Below are positions 32,770-42,394 of a stretch of 64,000 nt of DNA, in pieces (position 1 is the first letter of the stretch; the number at the start of each line of letters is the position of its first letter). The stretch spans positions 62,001 to 126,000 of the forward strand of contig CALIEB010000024.1 of NCBI GenBank assembly GCA_938022205.1. The letters run 5' to 3'. Position numbers and translations under genes: made by a program. This stretch comes from an uncultured Anaerolineae bacterium (GTDB lineage: Bacteria > Chloroflexota > Anaerolineae > Aggregatilineales > Phototrophicaceae). Under the pieces are notes generated by a model that did not search any database, was not told where the DNA came from, and saw only the letters and a list, made by a program, of their open reading frames with translations.

Positions 32770-35089
32770 CGGCGATGTCGGCGGGGAGCGGCTGCGGCGG
32801 CGCGTAGAACAGGCGCATCTGCGCGTCGGTGGGAAGGGCGTGCGGGCTAAGCGTGCCGTCATGCGCGGGGTCAAGCGCGACATAGCGGCGCAACGTGTTC
32901 TCTGAGGCATCATCGCCCTGCGTGAGCATAAAAACGCGTGGGCGCGTCTCGTCCGTTCGGTCTAGGAACGCCTTGTCAAAGTCCGCCGGAAACACGTGGC
33001 GAATGCGCACGTCATCGCTGTAGCGATAGTAGCGCGCCATCGTCGTGCTGTTGAGCGACCAAATCAGGTTGGGACTGACGATGTAGATGTCGCTGCCGTC
33101 AGGCGCGAACGTCACTGCGCGCAGCATTGCCTCGTCGGTGTCGGGCAGCCGCTTGCCCTCGCGTTCCCACAAATAATGCTTGTCCTCGTAGTAGCGCGGC
33201 ATGTGCCAACCCAAGTAGTAGCCGCCTTGTACGAGCGCGACAACGGCAAGCAGCCCCGCCAGCGCGCGCGTGTGCGCTCGAGTGGGCAGTTGCTCGACCA
33301 GCCACACCGCGCCCCAGCCCATCGCCACCGCCAGCGCGGGCAGCAGCACCAAGTAGCGCGCCGTCGCCAGTGCGTCGCTGATGAGGGCGATGCCTACCGC
33401 TGCTGCCGTTGTCCACCAAAAGAGCAGGCTGCCGTCGGGGTGACGCAGCCGCCAACAGGCGCGCGCTAGCCCCCACAGCAGCAGCGGCGCGAGCGGAAAG
33501 AGCAGGATGCCCGTCTTGCCGCCGTAGAACCAGCTCGTGTCGGGAGCTTGGGTCAAGGCGCGCAGTGGCAGCTGAATGCGCCCAACAAGCGTGGCAACGC
33601 GCTGGATTGGAGGAAGGCGTGTGTCGGTCAAGTCGTTGAGCGCGGTCATCTCGCTCATGGCACTTAGGCGCGGCGTAAGCGGGATGCGGTGCATCGTCCA
33701 CGTGTAATACAGCGGCAGCGTGACGAGCAGCGTCATCACAGCGAACACGCCCAGCTGGCGCAGAGTGGGCTTGGCGTAGCGTGCGCTGGGTGTGCCGAAC
33801 AACCAAAGCCAGCCCAACCAGCACAACACAAACGGCAGAAAGAACAGCCGCCCGCCCTCGTAGAAGTAGGCGGTAAGCCCCAGCATGACACCTGCCCACG
33901 CGAAAGGCGCGCTGTGGCGCGTGCGCAAGCCGCGTGCTAGCAGTGCCAACGCCAGCGTGCCGAACACGGGGTCGGCAATGTTGGCGATGCCGATGCGGCT
34001 GAAGTGTAGGTGGACGGGGAAGCTCGCCATGATGAGCATGGCTGCCAGCCCCACGCGCTTGCCAAGCAGCTCGCGCCCCAGCCAATAGACCGCCGCCACG
34101 CCCGCCACGCCGAACAGCGCGCTGACGAAGCGCAAGCTCCACAAGGTTGCCCCCGCGAAGCTGACGACAGTGGCTTGGGCAAACGGATAGAACCAGCTAA
34201 ACGCGGTCAAATCGCTAAAGGGACGCAAGGCTTGCAGCGGCATAGCCTCCCACGTGCGCCACACCGCGCTAGCGTAGTGAATTTCGTCCAGCCAGCGTAA
34301 AATCCACGTCTCAAGCCAAAGCAGACGCACGAGCAACGCCGCGCCCAAGCCTGCCAGCACGAGCAGCGTGTGGCGCGTCATGGGCAAACGCCACGCCCGC
34401 CAGCGTGGCAGCGACGCGCCCGACAATGCCCACGCGCACAGCCCCCACCCCAGCAGCAAACCACCGATTTGCATCAACAACGGGAAGCTAAACAAGCGGT
34501 CGAAAAACTCTAGCCGTGCTTCCACGCTGAGCGTGTTGGCTTGCAGCACAGCGGCGATGGGCAGCAGCCCGACGAGGAAGGCATGCCAGCGTATGCCGCG
34601 CTCGTCCGCCTGTGGCTTGAAGGTGAGCCAACGCCAGCGCGGGAACGGCGCGGGAGCGGTGCGCGACGACAGCCACAGGTACACGCCCATGCCGCCCACG
34701 CCAAACCACCACCACCGCCAGCCGACGTTCCAATCGCCGCCCACGAGCGGATACAGCCAATCGTCAGACGGAAAGGGGCGAGCGTTCAGCGCGGCGGCGG
34801 TCATGCTGACCAACACGCCTGCCAGCACCAATGCCCGTAGTCGACCGCTATGCTGCCGCAGTGCCAAGAGGCGTGCTGCCAACCCCGTTCGCCACTCCGC
34901 GCTGTCGGGATGACGGCTCAGCGCGCCCACACTTACCCATACGGCAAGCACAACGGCAACAAACGCCCAACCGCGCCACGCCGTCGGCACGCTGAGCAGC
35001 GCGAACGTCAGCAGCGCGCCGCAAGCGGCGAAAAGCGCGAAGCGCGCCCACACAGGCAAGCGGTTAAAGCGCGTCGCCAGCCCGCGCAT
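32765..35089 (-). CDS. GT39-like (dolichyl-phosphate-mannose/ArnT fold) membrane glycosyltransferase
   Basis: 774 residues with about 13 or more transmembrane helices. The extracytoplasmic loop motif WLDEIHYASAVW holds the Asp-Glu pair used by lipid-phosphate-sugar-dependent GT-C enzymes, and FSRIGIANIADPVFG follows a later helix. The first 200 residues add extra helices that are not part of the usual core. It would glycosylate proteins or lipids on the outer face of the membrane, using a polyprenyl-phosphate sugar. It is 4 bp downstream of another large membrane protein gene and is translationally linked to it. Confidence 0.8.
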   Translation of the reverse strand: MRGLATRFNRLPVWARFALFAACGALLTFALLSVPTAWRGWAFVAVVLAVWVSVGALSRHPDSAEWRTGLAARLLALRQHSGRLRALVLAGVLVSMTAAALNARPFPSDDWLYPLVGGDWNVGWRWWWFGVGGMGVYLWLSSRTAPAPFPRWRWLTFKPQADERGIRWHAFLVGLLPIAAVLQANTLSVEARLEFFDRLFSFPLLMQIGGLLLGWGLCAWALSGASLPRWRAWRLPMTRHTLLVLAGLGAALLVRLLWLETWILRWLDEIHYASAVWRTWEAMPLQALRPFSDLTAFSWFYPFAQATVVSFAGATLWSLRFVSALFGVAGVAAVYWLGRELLGKRVGLAAMLIMASFPVHLHFSRIGIANIADPVFGTLALALLARGLRTRHSAPFAWAGVMLGLTAYFYEGGRLFFLPFVLCWLGWLWLFGTPSARYAKPTLRQLGVFAVMTLLVTLPLYYTWTMHRIPLTPRLSAMSEMTALNDLTDTRLPPIQRVATLVGRIQLPLRALTQAPDTSWFYGGKTGILLFPLAPLLLWGLARACWRLRHPDGSLLFWWTTAAAVGIALISDALATARYLVLLPALAVAMGWGAVWLVEQLPTRAHTRALAGLLAVVALVQGGYYLGWHMPRYYEDKHYLWEREGKRLPDTDEAMLRAVTFAPDGSDIYIVSPNLIWSLNSTTMARYYRYSDDVRIRHVFPADFDKAFLDRTDETRPRVFMLTQGDDASENTLRRYVALDPAHDGTLSPHALPTDAQMRLFYAPPQPLPADIAE

Positions 35090-35093
35090 GACC

Positions 35094-37442
35094 TTAGCGC
35101 ACCGTCACACGCGCCAGCGGCACGACATCGCCCAAGACCGCGCCGCTAGCGTCTGTTACAGTCGGGCGATAGCCGCTGCCACACGCGTCAGCGTCGGTGA
35201 CAAAGGCGCACGTGTACAAGCCCACCAGCACGTCATACGTGCCGCTAGGTAAGTCGACAGGCAACACGACGCGGTAGGTGTCGCGCACATAGCCCGTCGG
35301 CTGCCACCACGCGGTCATGGCGCGCTCGGCGGGATGTTGCTTGTCCGCCTGTGCCAGCGGCGGCATGCCCAGCGCGCCGACATGCACAAAGCTAGAAAAA
35401 TCCACGTCGCTGGGGCGCAGCGGCAGCCAATACACCGTCACTTCCAGCGTGTCGCCGGCGCGCAGCGTTGTGCTGCTGATGTCATAGCCGATGATGCGAG
35501 ACGCACCGTCTAGCTCATAATGCACAATGTGCTGGGCGGGCGCACTGCCGTAAGGCGTGTTGAGCCACGTCAACCCCAGCGGGTTGAGTAGTGCCAGCGC
35601 AAGCACGCTTGCCGCGCCGGCGACCACGCCCACCCTTGCGCTAGCGGGCAGGCGCGCGATGTCGCCCTGCGCGTCCGTCGACACGTTGGGGTTGAAGACG
35701 CTCATCTTAAGCGTGACCACGCCCAACAGTAGCAGCAGCATGACCATGCTCACGCTGTTGCCGAACAGGCGCGGCAGCGTCGTGCCAAGATAGACCTTGA
35801 CGTTGTGCGTGCCTGCAGGCACGGGGAAGGTGATGAAGCCGTGCGGATAGGCAGGCGTGAGCGGCACGCGCTGGTTATCGACGTACGCCGCCCAACCGTC
35901 CCAATAGAAGTTCAGCACTTCCATCGTGAAGGCTTGCGGCGCGTTCACTTCCCACTCTAGCCAAATGGGGTTTTGTTCGATGAGGCGCGCTTGCACGTCA
36001 TCGGGCAAGTTCGCCTTGTCGATAGGCGCGCCCCGCGCATAGTTGGCGATGAGCTTGGCGGTCGCGGAGGGCATGGTGAACACTTGCTGCGGGCGATATT
36101 CGTCGGTGACGGTTGTCCCACGCGGAAAGCCCGCGATTTCGGCGGCATGATAGGCGGCAATCGAGGTGTCGACCGCGCGGTGTCGCCATTCTGGCACCGT
36201 GAAGGCAGGCACGCCGGCCGCGCCTAGAATTGCCACGAAAGCGAACGCACCCACACCTAACAGGCGCGGCGGCAAGCGCAGCAGCCACACCGCGTTAAAG
36301 CCCGCCAGCACCGCAAATGCAAACGCGACGACCCCCAAAAATCGCCAAGGGAACTGCATGTAGGGCAGCTGGGGAATGCTCTCCCACAGCCAAGCTGACG
36401 CGGGCGTGACCATGTAGAGAAAAAACGCGCCGACCAGCGCGAAGAACACGCCTTGCCTAAAGATGGGATGGTCACGGCGACCGCGCCGCCACGCCAGCCA
36501 CACACCGCCGATGACGCTGAGCGCGCCCAGCAACGCCGCCAGCCACTGCGGCACGCCTAAGCGCATGACCAAGCGCAGCCCATTAATCGCGCCAACGTCG
36601 TTGACGGGCATAGGACGCAGCAGCTCATCCAGCGGCACGAAGAAGTTGTGATAGTCCAGCGCGGCAACGTGAATGAGGTTGCTAAGGCTGACGCTGCCGC
36701 CTTCCATGAGGACGGGAATCCAAAAGTAGCCCGCCAGCCCCACGCCAATGACTAACGCGACGATGCCGTAAGCATAGGGTTGGATGCTAGCGCGTTCGCC
36801 CAGCTTGGTGGCAGTGGTGTTCCAGACCAGCCACGCGCCCAAGACAACCACTAGCACAATCGCCATGAGATTATGCGCGATGACCAGCAGGAACGTGCTG
36901 CCTGCCGCCCACGCGATGTTCATGCCATGCGGCGCACGCACCAGCGCACCAAACCGCCACATCACCAGCGGCAGCAGCGCGAGCGCGAGTAGCTCGGGGT
37001 ATGCGCCACGCGCGTAAGGCAGTGTAAAGAGGATATAAGGGCTGTAAACATAGGCGACGGCGGACAGCACGCCCGCCAGCCGCCCGAGCTGCTGGCGCAT
37101 GAAGGCGTACATGCCGATGCCCATGCCCAAGTAGCATACGGCAACCAGCGTCCGCAGCGCGTCAATCGGCGTGCTGTTCAGCAGGCGCACCAACGCGCTC
37201 GTGCTGTAGTAGGTGAGGCTGGCATAGAAGTGCCACAGCGGCGCGCCGTAGCCGTAGTACAAGCCTTCTGCCCAGCGTGGGAAGAAGATGTTGCTCGCCC
37301 AGCTTCTGTCCATTTCAGCGACGCGGTAAACGTGGTACAGCACGTCGTCGCCGTTGGGCAACCCGGCTTGTTTGATAAGCGGCAGTGAGGCTAAAAGGCT
37401 TAGCCCCACCACCACCCAAAAGCCCACGTTAAAGCGTCGCAT
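35094..37442 (-). CDS. Large polytopic membrane protein (YfhO/6-pyruvoyl-tetrahydropterin-synthase-related family, GT-C-like)
   Basis: 782 residues from ATG 37442, with AGGA 7 bp upstream. About 12 transmembrane helices in the first 560 residues include the motif GDDVLYHVYRVAEM in the first loop and PRWAEGLYYGYGAPL, which are typical of the family often annotated as 6-pyruvoyl-tetrahydropterin-synthase-related. Extracytoplasmic beta-rich regions follow, including a segment like YfhO (FYWDGWAAYVDNQRVPL). It is probably a glycosyltransferase or polymer-export component acting with the GT39-like protein encoded next. Exact chemistry is unknown. Confidence 0.75.
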   Translation of the reverse strand: MRRFNVGFWVVVGLSLLASLPLIKQAGLPNGDDVLYHVYRVAEMDRSWASNIFFPRWAEGLYYGYGAPLWHFYASLTYYSTSALVRLLNSTPIDALRTLVAVCYLGMGIGMYAFMRQQLGRLAGVLSAVAYVYSPYILFTLPYARGAYPELLALALLPLVMWRFGALVRAPHGMNIAWAAGSTFLLVIAHNLMAIVLVVVLGAWLVWNTTATKLGERASIQPYAYGIVALVIGVGLAGYFWIPVLMEGGSVSLSNLIHVAALDYHNFFVPLDELLRPMPVNDVGAINGLRLVMRLGVPQWLAALLGALSVIGGVWLAWRRGRRDHPIFRQGVFFALVGAFFLYMVTPASAWLWESIPQLPYMQFPWRFLGVVAFAFAVLAGFNAVWLLRLPPRLLGVGAFAFVAILGAAGVPAFTVPEWRHRAVDTSIAAYHAAEIAGFPRGTTVTDEYRPQQVFTMPSATAKLIANYARGAPIDKANLPDDVQARLIEQNPIWLEWEVNAPQAFTMEVLNFYWDGWAAYVDNQRVPLTPAYPHGFITFPVPAGTHNVKVYLGTTLPRLFGNSVSMVMLLLLLGVVTLKMSVFNPNVSTDAQGDIARLPASARVGVVAGAASVLALALLNPLGLTWLNTPYGSAPAQHIVHYELDGASRIIGYDISSTTLRAGDTLEVTVYWLPLRPSDVDFSSFVHVGALGMPPLAQADKQHPAERAMTAWWQPTGYVRDTYRVVLPVDLPSGTYDVLVGLYTCAFVTDADACGSGYRPTVTDASGAVLGDVVPLARVTVR

Positions 37443-37464
37443 GGCGTGTCCTGCTGACAGCCGC

Positions 37465-38553
37465 TTAGGCAATCGTCACTTCAGGGTTAAGGTAGACATC
37501 TTGAATGAGGTTGAGCAGAGCTACGCCCTCGTTCATCGGGCGTTGGAAGGCTTTGCGCCCGCTAATCAACCCCATGCCGCCGGCGCGCTTGTTAATCACG
37601 GCGGTTTCCACCGCTTCAGCGAAATCGTTCGCGCCGCTTGCGCCGCCGCTGCTAATCAGCCCGATGCGCCCGGCGTAGCCGTTCAGCACTTGGTAGCGCG
37701 TCAGGTCAATCGGGTGGTCGCTGGTGAGATGCGTGTAGATGCGCTCGTCGAGCTTGCCGTAAGAAGAGCCGCCCGTGTTGAGTGCCTTGTAGCCACCGTT
37801 CACGGTGGGCAGCTTCTGCTTGATGATGTCCGCTTGGATGGTCACGCCCAGATGGTTGGCTTGTCCGGTTAGGTCAGCGGCGGTCTCATAGTTCACGCCG
37901 CCCACTTTGAAGTTGGGGTTGCGCATGTAGCACCACAGCACGGTCGCCATGCCCAGCTCGTGCGCGTAGGCGAAGGCTTCCGCCACTTCGACGAGCTGGC
38001 GATTGCTCTCTTCGCTGCCAAAGTAAACGGTCGCACCGACCGCCACCGCGCCCATGTCCCACGCTTGTTTGACCGTGCCAAACATGACTTGGTCAAAGGT
38101 GTTGGGGTAGGTCAGCAGCTGGTTGTGGTTGATTTTGACCAAGAAGGGAATGCGATGGGCATACTTGCGCGCCACCGCGCCCAACACGCCAAAGGTGCTG
38201 GCGACGGCGTTGCAGCCGCCCTCAATCGCCAACTCGACAATCTTCGCCGGGTCGAAATAGGCGGGGTTGGGGGCAAACGACGCGCCCGCGCTGTGTTCAA
38301 TGCCTTGGTCGACGGGCAAAATCGACAGATAGCCCGTGCCTGCCAGCCGCCCCGTGTTGAACATCTGCGCCATGCTGCGCATGACCTGCGGGTTGCGGTC
38401 GGTCTGGCTGAACACTGTGTCGATGTAATTCGGACTGGGCAGGTGGAGCATCTCCTTGCTCACGGTCTGGCTGGTGTGGTTGAGATAGTAGTCGGCTTTG
38501 TCGCCAAGATACTCAGCGATTTTGCTGTAAGGGGTGGCGGATACGGCTGTCAT
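37465..38553 (-). CDS. fbaB: Class I fructose-bisphosphate aldolase (DhnA/FbaB type)
   Basis: A 362-residue Schiff-base aldolase splitting fructose-1,6-bisphosphate into two triose phosphates. The start at ATG 38553 has AAAGGAG upstream at about 9 bp. Family marks are [33 protein letters not shown], and ADIIKQKLP, whose Lys region matches the active-site Lys of DhnA-type aldolases. ISSGGASG follows in the phosphate-binding strand. It has its own promoter (38594-38599). It fits with the transketolase at 43572 in central sugar metabolism. Confidence 0.92.
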   Translation of the reverse strand: MTAVSATPYSKIAEYLGDKADYYLNHTSQTVSKEMLHLPSPNYIDTVFSQTDRNPQVMRSMAQMFNTGRLAGTGYLSILPVDQGIEHSAGASFAPNPAYFDPAKIVELAIEGGCNAVASTFGVLGAVARKYAHRIPFLVKINHNQLLTYPNTFDQVMFGTVKQAWDMGAVAVGATVYFGSEESNRQLVEVAEAFAYAHELGMATVLWCYMRNPNFKVGGVNYETAADLTGQANHLGVTIQADIIKQKLPTVNGGYKALNTGGSSYGKLDERIYTHLTSDHPIDLTRYQVLNGYAGRIGLISSGGASGANDFAEAVETAVINKRAGGMGLISGRKAFQRPMNEGVALLNLIQDVYLNPEVTIA

Positions 38554-38901
38554 AGGAACTAGCTCCTTTGTTGTCTTTAAGCCTACGCTCATCATTATAA
38601 CACTGCCCCCCCGCGCGGCTAGGGACATTCTGGCGGCAAGACGGAGCTGGCGTGCGCCTCAACCCCTAGCTCCGTCTGCAACGCTGTGGCGCGCGCGAGC
38701 TTTTTACGCGCTTCAGCCCTGCCTTCTCCTTCTTGCCCACATACGCCTTAAAGGCTTCTCTTCTCTGTGGCAGCAACAGTTAGCGACAAGGACGATTTTC
38801 AGAACGCACTTATCCTAAATCGTGATTAATTGTTTACAATCTTTGTTGGATAGCTTGTGCTATAATTGTGCGAGTTTACCAATCTGCATGGAAGCATTTT
38901 T
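38554..38901. other. Divergent regulatory interval between fbaB and the PAS histidine kinase gene
   Basis: No gene is supported. It holds the fbaB -10 (TATAAT on the minus strand, 38594-38599), a perfect 10-bp inverted repeat AGACGGAGCT/AGCTCCGTCT (38639-38648 and 38668-38677) without a T-run, and an AT-rich stretch leading to the kinase promoter at 38858-38866. Confidence 0.5.
38858..38866 (+). promoter_or_regulatory. Extended -10 promoter of the PAS histidine kinase gene
   Basis: TGC-TATAAT, a perfect extended -10. The start site would be near 38873, giving a 29-nt leader before ATG 38902. It also argues against a GTG start at 38866. Confidence 0.6.
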
Positions 38902-40926
38902 ATGCCCTTGCCTGTGCGCGCCTTGTTAGAACGCCTTCGCCGCCCAATGTCGTGGACGCTAACCTTTGACCACGACGCTATGCAGCACCTTAACAAGTAT
39001 TATACTCGCCTCATTCTGCACTTCTTGTTGGGATGCAGCATCGTCTTGCTGATTGTCGTCTTCACGGTGGACACAGAGTTTCTGTCATTAGCAAAGGTAA
39101 TCGTCAGCGTAGCAGCCGCTTATTTTCTGCTGCTGCGTCTGCTCTGCACGCGCCTGTCGCCCACTTTATTGGCATGGTTGACACTTTGGGGCATGTACGC
39201 GGCAATTCTGCTCATTTACTACGCCACGCCGCACTTGCACCCCGCGCAAACGCTGTCGCTCTTTGTGCTAGTGACTTATATCAGCGGGCAACTCTTGACG
39301 CGCTACGGGTTGGGCGTGATTACCGTGCTAGTGACCGTCACCATGCTGGCGTTATGGGCATTGGGACACCCCACCTATAGCCTGCTCAGCACGACGCTCT
39401 TTGTGATTTTATCGAGCTTGATGATTTGGCTGGCGACGCTGATGCAACAAAGTGCGTTAGAACAGCTGATGGCGAGCGAAACGCGCTACCGCGAACTCAT
39501 GGAAGCAACCACCGAACCTATTATCATCAGCAGCGAAGACGGCAAAATCTTAGATTGTAACAAGGCGTTTGAAGAGCTGATGGGCTATCCCATCGAGCAA
39601 GTGCGCGGCGAATACATGCTGGGCTACGTTGTGCCAGAGCAGCGCAGGCAAGCAGCACGCCATTGGTTCGCGCGCAAGTCCACGCCTTGCGATGTACAGG
39701 TGCTGCGCCGCGACGGGCAAGTGCTTGACGTGGAGTTCGCCACGCGCCCCCATTCCTATCGCGGCGCGCCCGCCTTTGTCACGGCACTGCGCGACATGAC
39801 CTTGCGACGGCGCATCGAAGAGACGCGCCGTGAGAACGAGCTGCGCTACAAAGCCCTGTTCGAGACGATGAACGACGCGGTGTTCATCATCGGGCTGGAC
39901 AACCACGTCATCATCTCAAACGAGCAAGGGATGCGGCTGACGGGCTATTCGCTGGAAGAGATGCGACAAATGACCTTTATGGACATCGTCGTTGAGGAAG
40001 AAATACCGCACGCTATCGAGGTCAACGAACGGCTGCGACGCGGCGAGCATCTGCCCCCCTATCTAAGCTGTTTTCGCCGCAAGGACGGCACTATCGCCAG
40101 AGCAGAAATCAGCGCGATGCTCGTGCGCGACCATGACGGCAAGCCGCTGTACTTACAAAGCATTTGCCGCGACGTGACGGAGCGCGAACGCCTGACCGAA
40201 GAACGCTTCATCGCCGCCCTACAAAACGAGCGCATGGCACTGCTGCGCCAGCTGATTGACGAGTTCTCCCACTACATACGCACGCCGTTGACCACCATCA
40301 AGAACGCGCACTACTTGTTGACGCGCACCAGCGACACGGAGAGACGCACACGCTACCTTGAGATGATTAACCGCGAGGCAGACCGTATCACCAACCTGCT
40401 CAACGATTTGCTGCTGCTGGTGCGCGTCGACGTGCAGTTTGAGCAGCGCGAGACGCTCGACGTAAACGGGCTGGTCAAGATGCTGCTGCCCGCGCCGCTT
40501 GGCATGAAATCTCCTGATGACCAGCACGAGTTTACGTTTGAGGCGGCGGCAGACTGCCCGTCAGTATATGGCAACCGCTCCGCGCTGATGGAAGCGATTT
40601 CGCGCCTTATTGACAACGCCCAGCTGTATACCCCTGCAGGCGGCAAAATTTACGTCTCCGTGCGCTGCGAAGGACAAACGGTTCTCATCAGCGTGCAAGA
40701 CGAGGGCATTGGCATCGCTGCGGACGCGCTGCCGTATATCTTCGACAATTTTTATCGCACGGATGCCGCCCGCAGCATCGCCTCGTCGAGCAGCGGGCTG
40801 GGCTTGTCGATCGCCCTCCGCATCGCCAAGCTGCACAACGGCACGCTCAGCGTAGAGAGCGAAGAGGGCAAAGGCAGCACGTTCACGCTCACGCTGCCCT
40901 GTGTGAGCGCAAGCAGCAAGGTTTAG
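38902..40926 (+). CDS. PAS-domain sensor histidine kinase
   Basis: A 674-residue membrane sensor. About six transmembrane helices occupy residues 35-190. Two PAS domains follow (from RYRELMEATTEPIIISSEDG and from RYKALFETMNDAVFIIGLDN, each ending in a PAC-like stretch such as FVTALRDMTLRRR). The HisKA helix carries the phospho-acceptor His457 in DEFSHYIRTPLTTIKNAHYL. The ATPase domain has the N box (LIDNAQLY), G1 (VQDEGIGI) and G2 (SSGLGLSIALRI). No response regulator is adjacent, so it is an orphan. Signal unknown. Confidence 0.9.
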   Translation: MPLPVRALLERLRRPMSWTLTFDHDAMQHLNKYYTRLILHFLLGCSIVLLIVVFTVDTEFLSLAKVIVSVAAAYFLLLRLLCTRLSPTLLAWLTLWGMYAAILLIYYATPHLHPAQTLSLFVLVTYISGQLLTRYGLGVITVLVTVTMLALWALGHPTYSLLSTTLFVILSSLMIWLATLMQQSALEQLMASETRYRELMEATTEPIIISSEDGKILDCNKAFEELMGYPIEQVRGEYMLGYVVPEQRRQAARHWFARKSTPCDVQVLRRDGQVLDVEFATRPHSYRGAPAFVTALRDMTLRRRIEETRRENELRYKALFETMNDAVFIIGLDNHVIISNEQGMRLTGYSLEEMRQMTFMDIVVEEEIPHAIEVNERLRRGEHLPPYLSCFRRKDGTIARAEISAMLVRDHDGKPLYLQSICRDVTERERLTEERFIAALQNERMALLRQLIDEFSHYIRTPLTTIKNAHYLLTRTSDTERRTRYLEMINREADRITNLLNDLLLLVRVDVQFEQRETLDVNGLVKMLLPAPLGMKSPDDQHEFTFEAAADCPSVYGNRSALMEAISRLIDNAQLYTPAGGKIYVSVRCEGQTVLISVQDEGIGIAADALPYIFDNFYRTDAARSIASSSSGLGLSIALRIAKLHNGTLSVESEEGKGSTFTLTLPCVSASSKV

Positions 40927-41462
40927 CGCGGCAAGTTTTCGGGCGCAATGGCGTGAAAGCGCGGGTTATTCCGGTCGCGCGCGGAAAGGCGCGGCGTGCC
41001 GCTGACCTGCCAATCGACACCTATGTCGGGGTCATCCCACGCCACGCCGTACTCGTCTGTGCCGTCGTAGTAATTGTTGACGAAATACAGCAGCGTGCAG
41101 TCGGTCAGGGCATAAAAGCCATGCGCCACACCAATCGGGATGAACAAGCCGCGCGGCGCGCTGGCATCCAGCACGACCGTTGTCGCCACTTTGTAGGTGG
41201 GCGAGCTGGGGCGCATGTCAAACAAGCCCGCCCGAACGACCCCGCGCACCACGTACCAATAATCAACCTGCCGAAAGTGGTAGTGCAAGCCGCGCAGCAC
41301 GCCCGCCGCGCTTTCGGAGTGGTTGCTTTGCAGGCGCGTCCAATCGGTGTCAGGAAACCAAGCGCGGCGGAACATCTCACCGAAGCTGCCGCGCTCGTCG
41401 CCAACGCGCTTAAGTTCGGTGGTAACCACGCCGTCAATAGCAGTCGGGTGCAGGGTCGTCAT
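40923..41462 (-). CDS. rfbC: dTDP-4-dehydrorhamnose 3,5-epimerase-like cupin (RmlC family)
   Basis: A 179-residue cupin. It carries DERGSFGEMFRR, QSNHSESAAGVLRGLHYHF with the catalytic His, and PRGLFIPIGVAHGFYALTD, all RmlC marks. The GT/YDGTDEYGVAWDDPDIGVDW end is also conserved. It would epimerise a dTDP-4-keto-6-deoxy sugar for rhamnose or a related sugar; rmlABD are not in the window. Its start overlaps the stop of the upstream hydrolase gene by 4 bp. Confidence 0.88.
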   Translation of the reverse strand: MTTLHPTAIDGVVTTELKRVGDERGSFGEMFRRAWFPDTDWTRLQSNHSESAAGVLRGLHYHFRQVDYWYVVRGVVRAGLFDMRPSSPTYKVATTVVLDASAPRGLFIPIGVAHGFYALTDCTLLYFVNNYYDGTDEYGVAWDDPDIGVDWQVSGTPRLSARDRNNPRFHAIAPENLPR

Positions 41463-42274
41463 AGCGTCTCCTTAAGCAATGGGGCGATAAAAGCGTCGAG
41501 AGCGGCAAAGTAAGCGTCAGGCATTTCGCAGCGAATTTGATGCCCTGCGCCGGCAATCTGCGCCACCTGCACGTTGGGCGCGAGCGTTTGTAAGTGTGCG
41601 GCGGCTTCCGGCGTGACCAAGCCACCCAACGCCACCTCGCCAGTGATAAGCAGCGACGGACATACCAGCTGCGGCGCGTAGGCGCGCCAATCCGGCGTGT
41701 TCGCAAAGTCGATGAGGTCGAAGACATTGCTGTCGAGGTCACGGCGCGCTTGCACACGCGGCACGAGGTCGGCATCCCCCCAACGCGGGTACTGCACCGT
41801 GCGATAGTAGGTGAGCATCTCTTCCGCGCTCATGGCTTGCAGGAGCGCGATGCCTGTCTTCCACTCCTGCAGCGTGTTGGTTTGCGGCGGTGGCGTGAGA
41901 TAAAACGGCGGGTCTTCCATCACCAGCCACGCCACGCGCTGCGGGTGCTGCACTGCGAGCAGGAAGGCGGTTGCCGCGCCCAAGCTGTGCGCGACGATGC
42001 CCACGCGCGCCAACTCCAGCCCATCTAGCACGCCTAGCGCGTCGTCTACGAGCGTTTGCACGGTGACGGTGGCGCGCAGCCGTCCGCTGCCACCGTGTCC
42101 GCGCGCATCGTAGGCGATGACATCGGCGCGCGGCGCAAGGTGGTCAATGACAGTGGTCAGCGAGAGCGCGCTGTCGGTAAAGCCGTGCAGCAGCACGACC
42201 GGGAACGTGCCGCTGCCAACGCGAAAAGCACGCAGCGTCATGCCGTCTTGCAGCGTAAGCCAAAGTGTTTGCAA
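41459..42274 (-). CDS. Alpha/beta-fold hydrolase
   Basis: 271 residues with HGFTDSALS (oxyanion region), YDARGHGGS, the nucleophile elbow AHSLGA and a late AGAGHQIRCEMP giving the catalytic His. The start codon is TTG at 42274: AAGGAGG at 42282-42288 sits 7 bp upstream, and no closer ATG exists. A minus-strand TATAAT lies at 42306-42311. It forms an operon with the RmlC-like gene. Substrate unknown. Confidence 0.85.
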   Translation of the reverse strand: MQTLWLTLQDGMTLRAFRVGSGTFPVVLLHGFTDSALSLTTVIDHLAPRADVIAYDARGHGGSGRLRATVTVQTLVDDALGVLDGLELARVGIVAHSLGAATAFLLAVQHPQRVAWLVMEDPPFYLTPPPQTNTLQEWKTGIALLQAMSAEEMLTYYRTVQYPRWGDADLVPRVQARRDLDSNVFDLIDFANTPDWRAYAPQLVCPSLLITGEVALGGLVTPEAAAHLQTLAPNVQVAQIAGAGHQIRCEMPDAYFAALDAFIAPLLKETL

Positions 42275-42394
42275 AGCTGTGCCTCCTTAGGGATTACCCG
42301 CAACGATTATACCAGATTTGGGCGCGCCTCACCTTGTTTTAAGCAAACGCGCGCAAACTAATCACGACAAGCACACACAAGGACAAGCACACAG

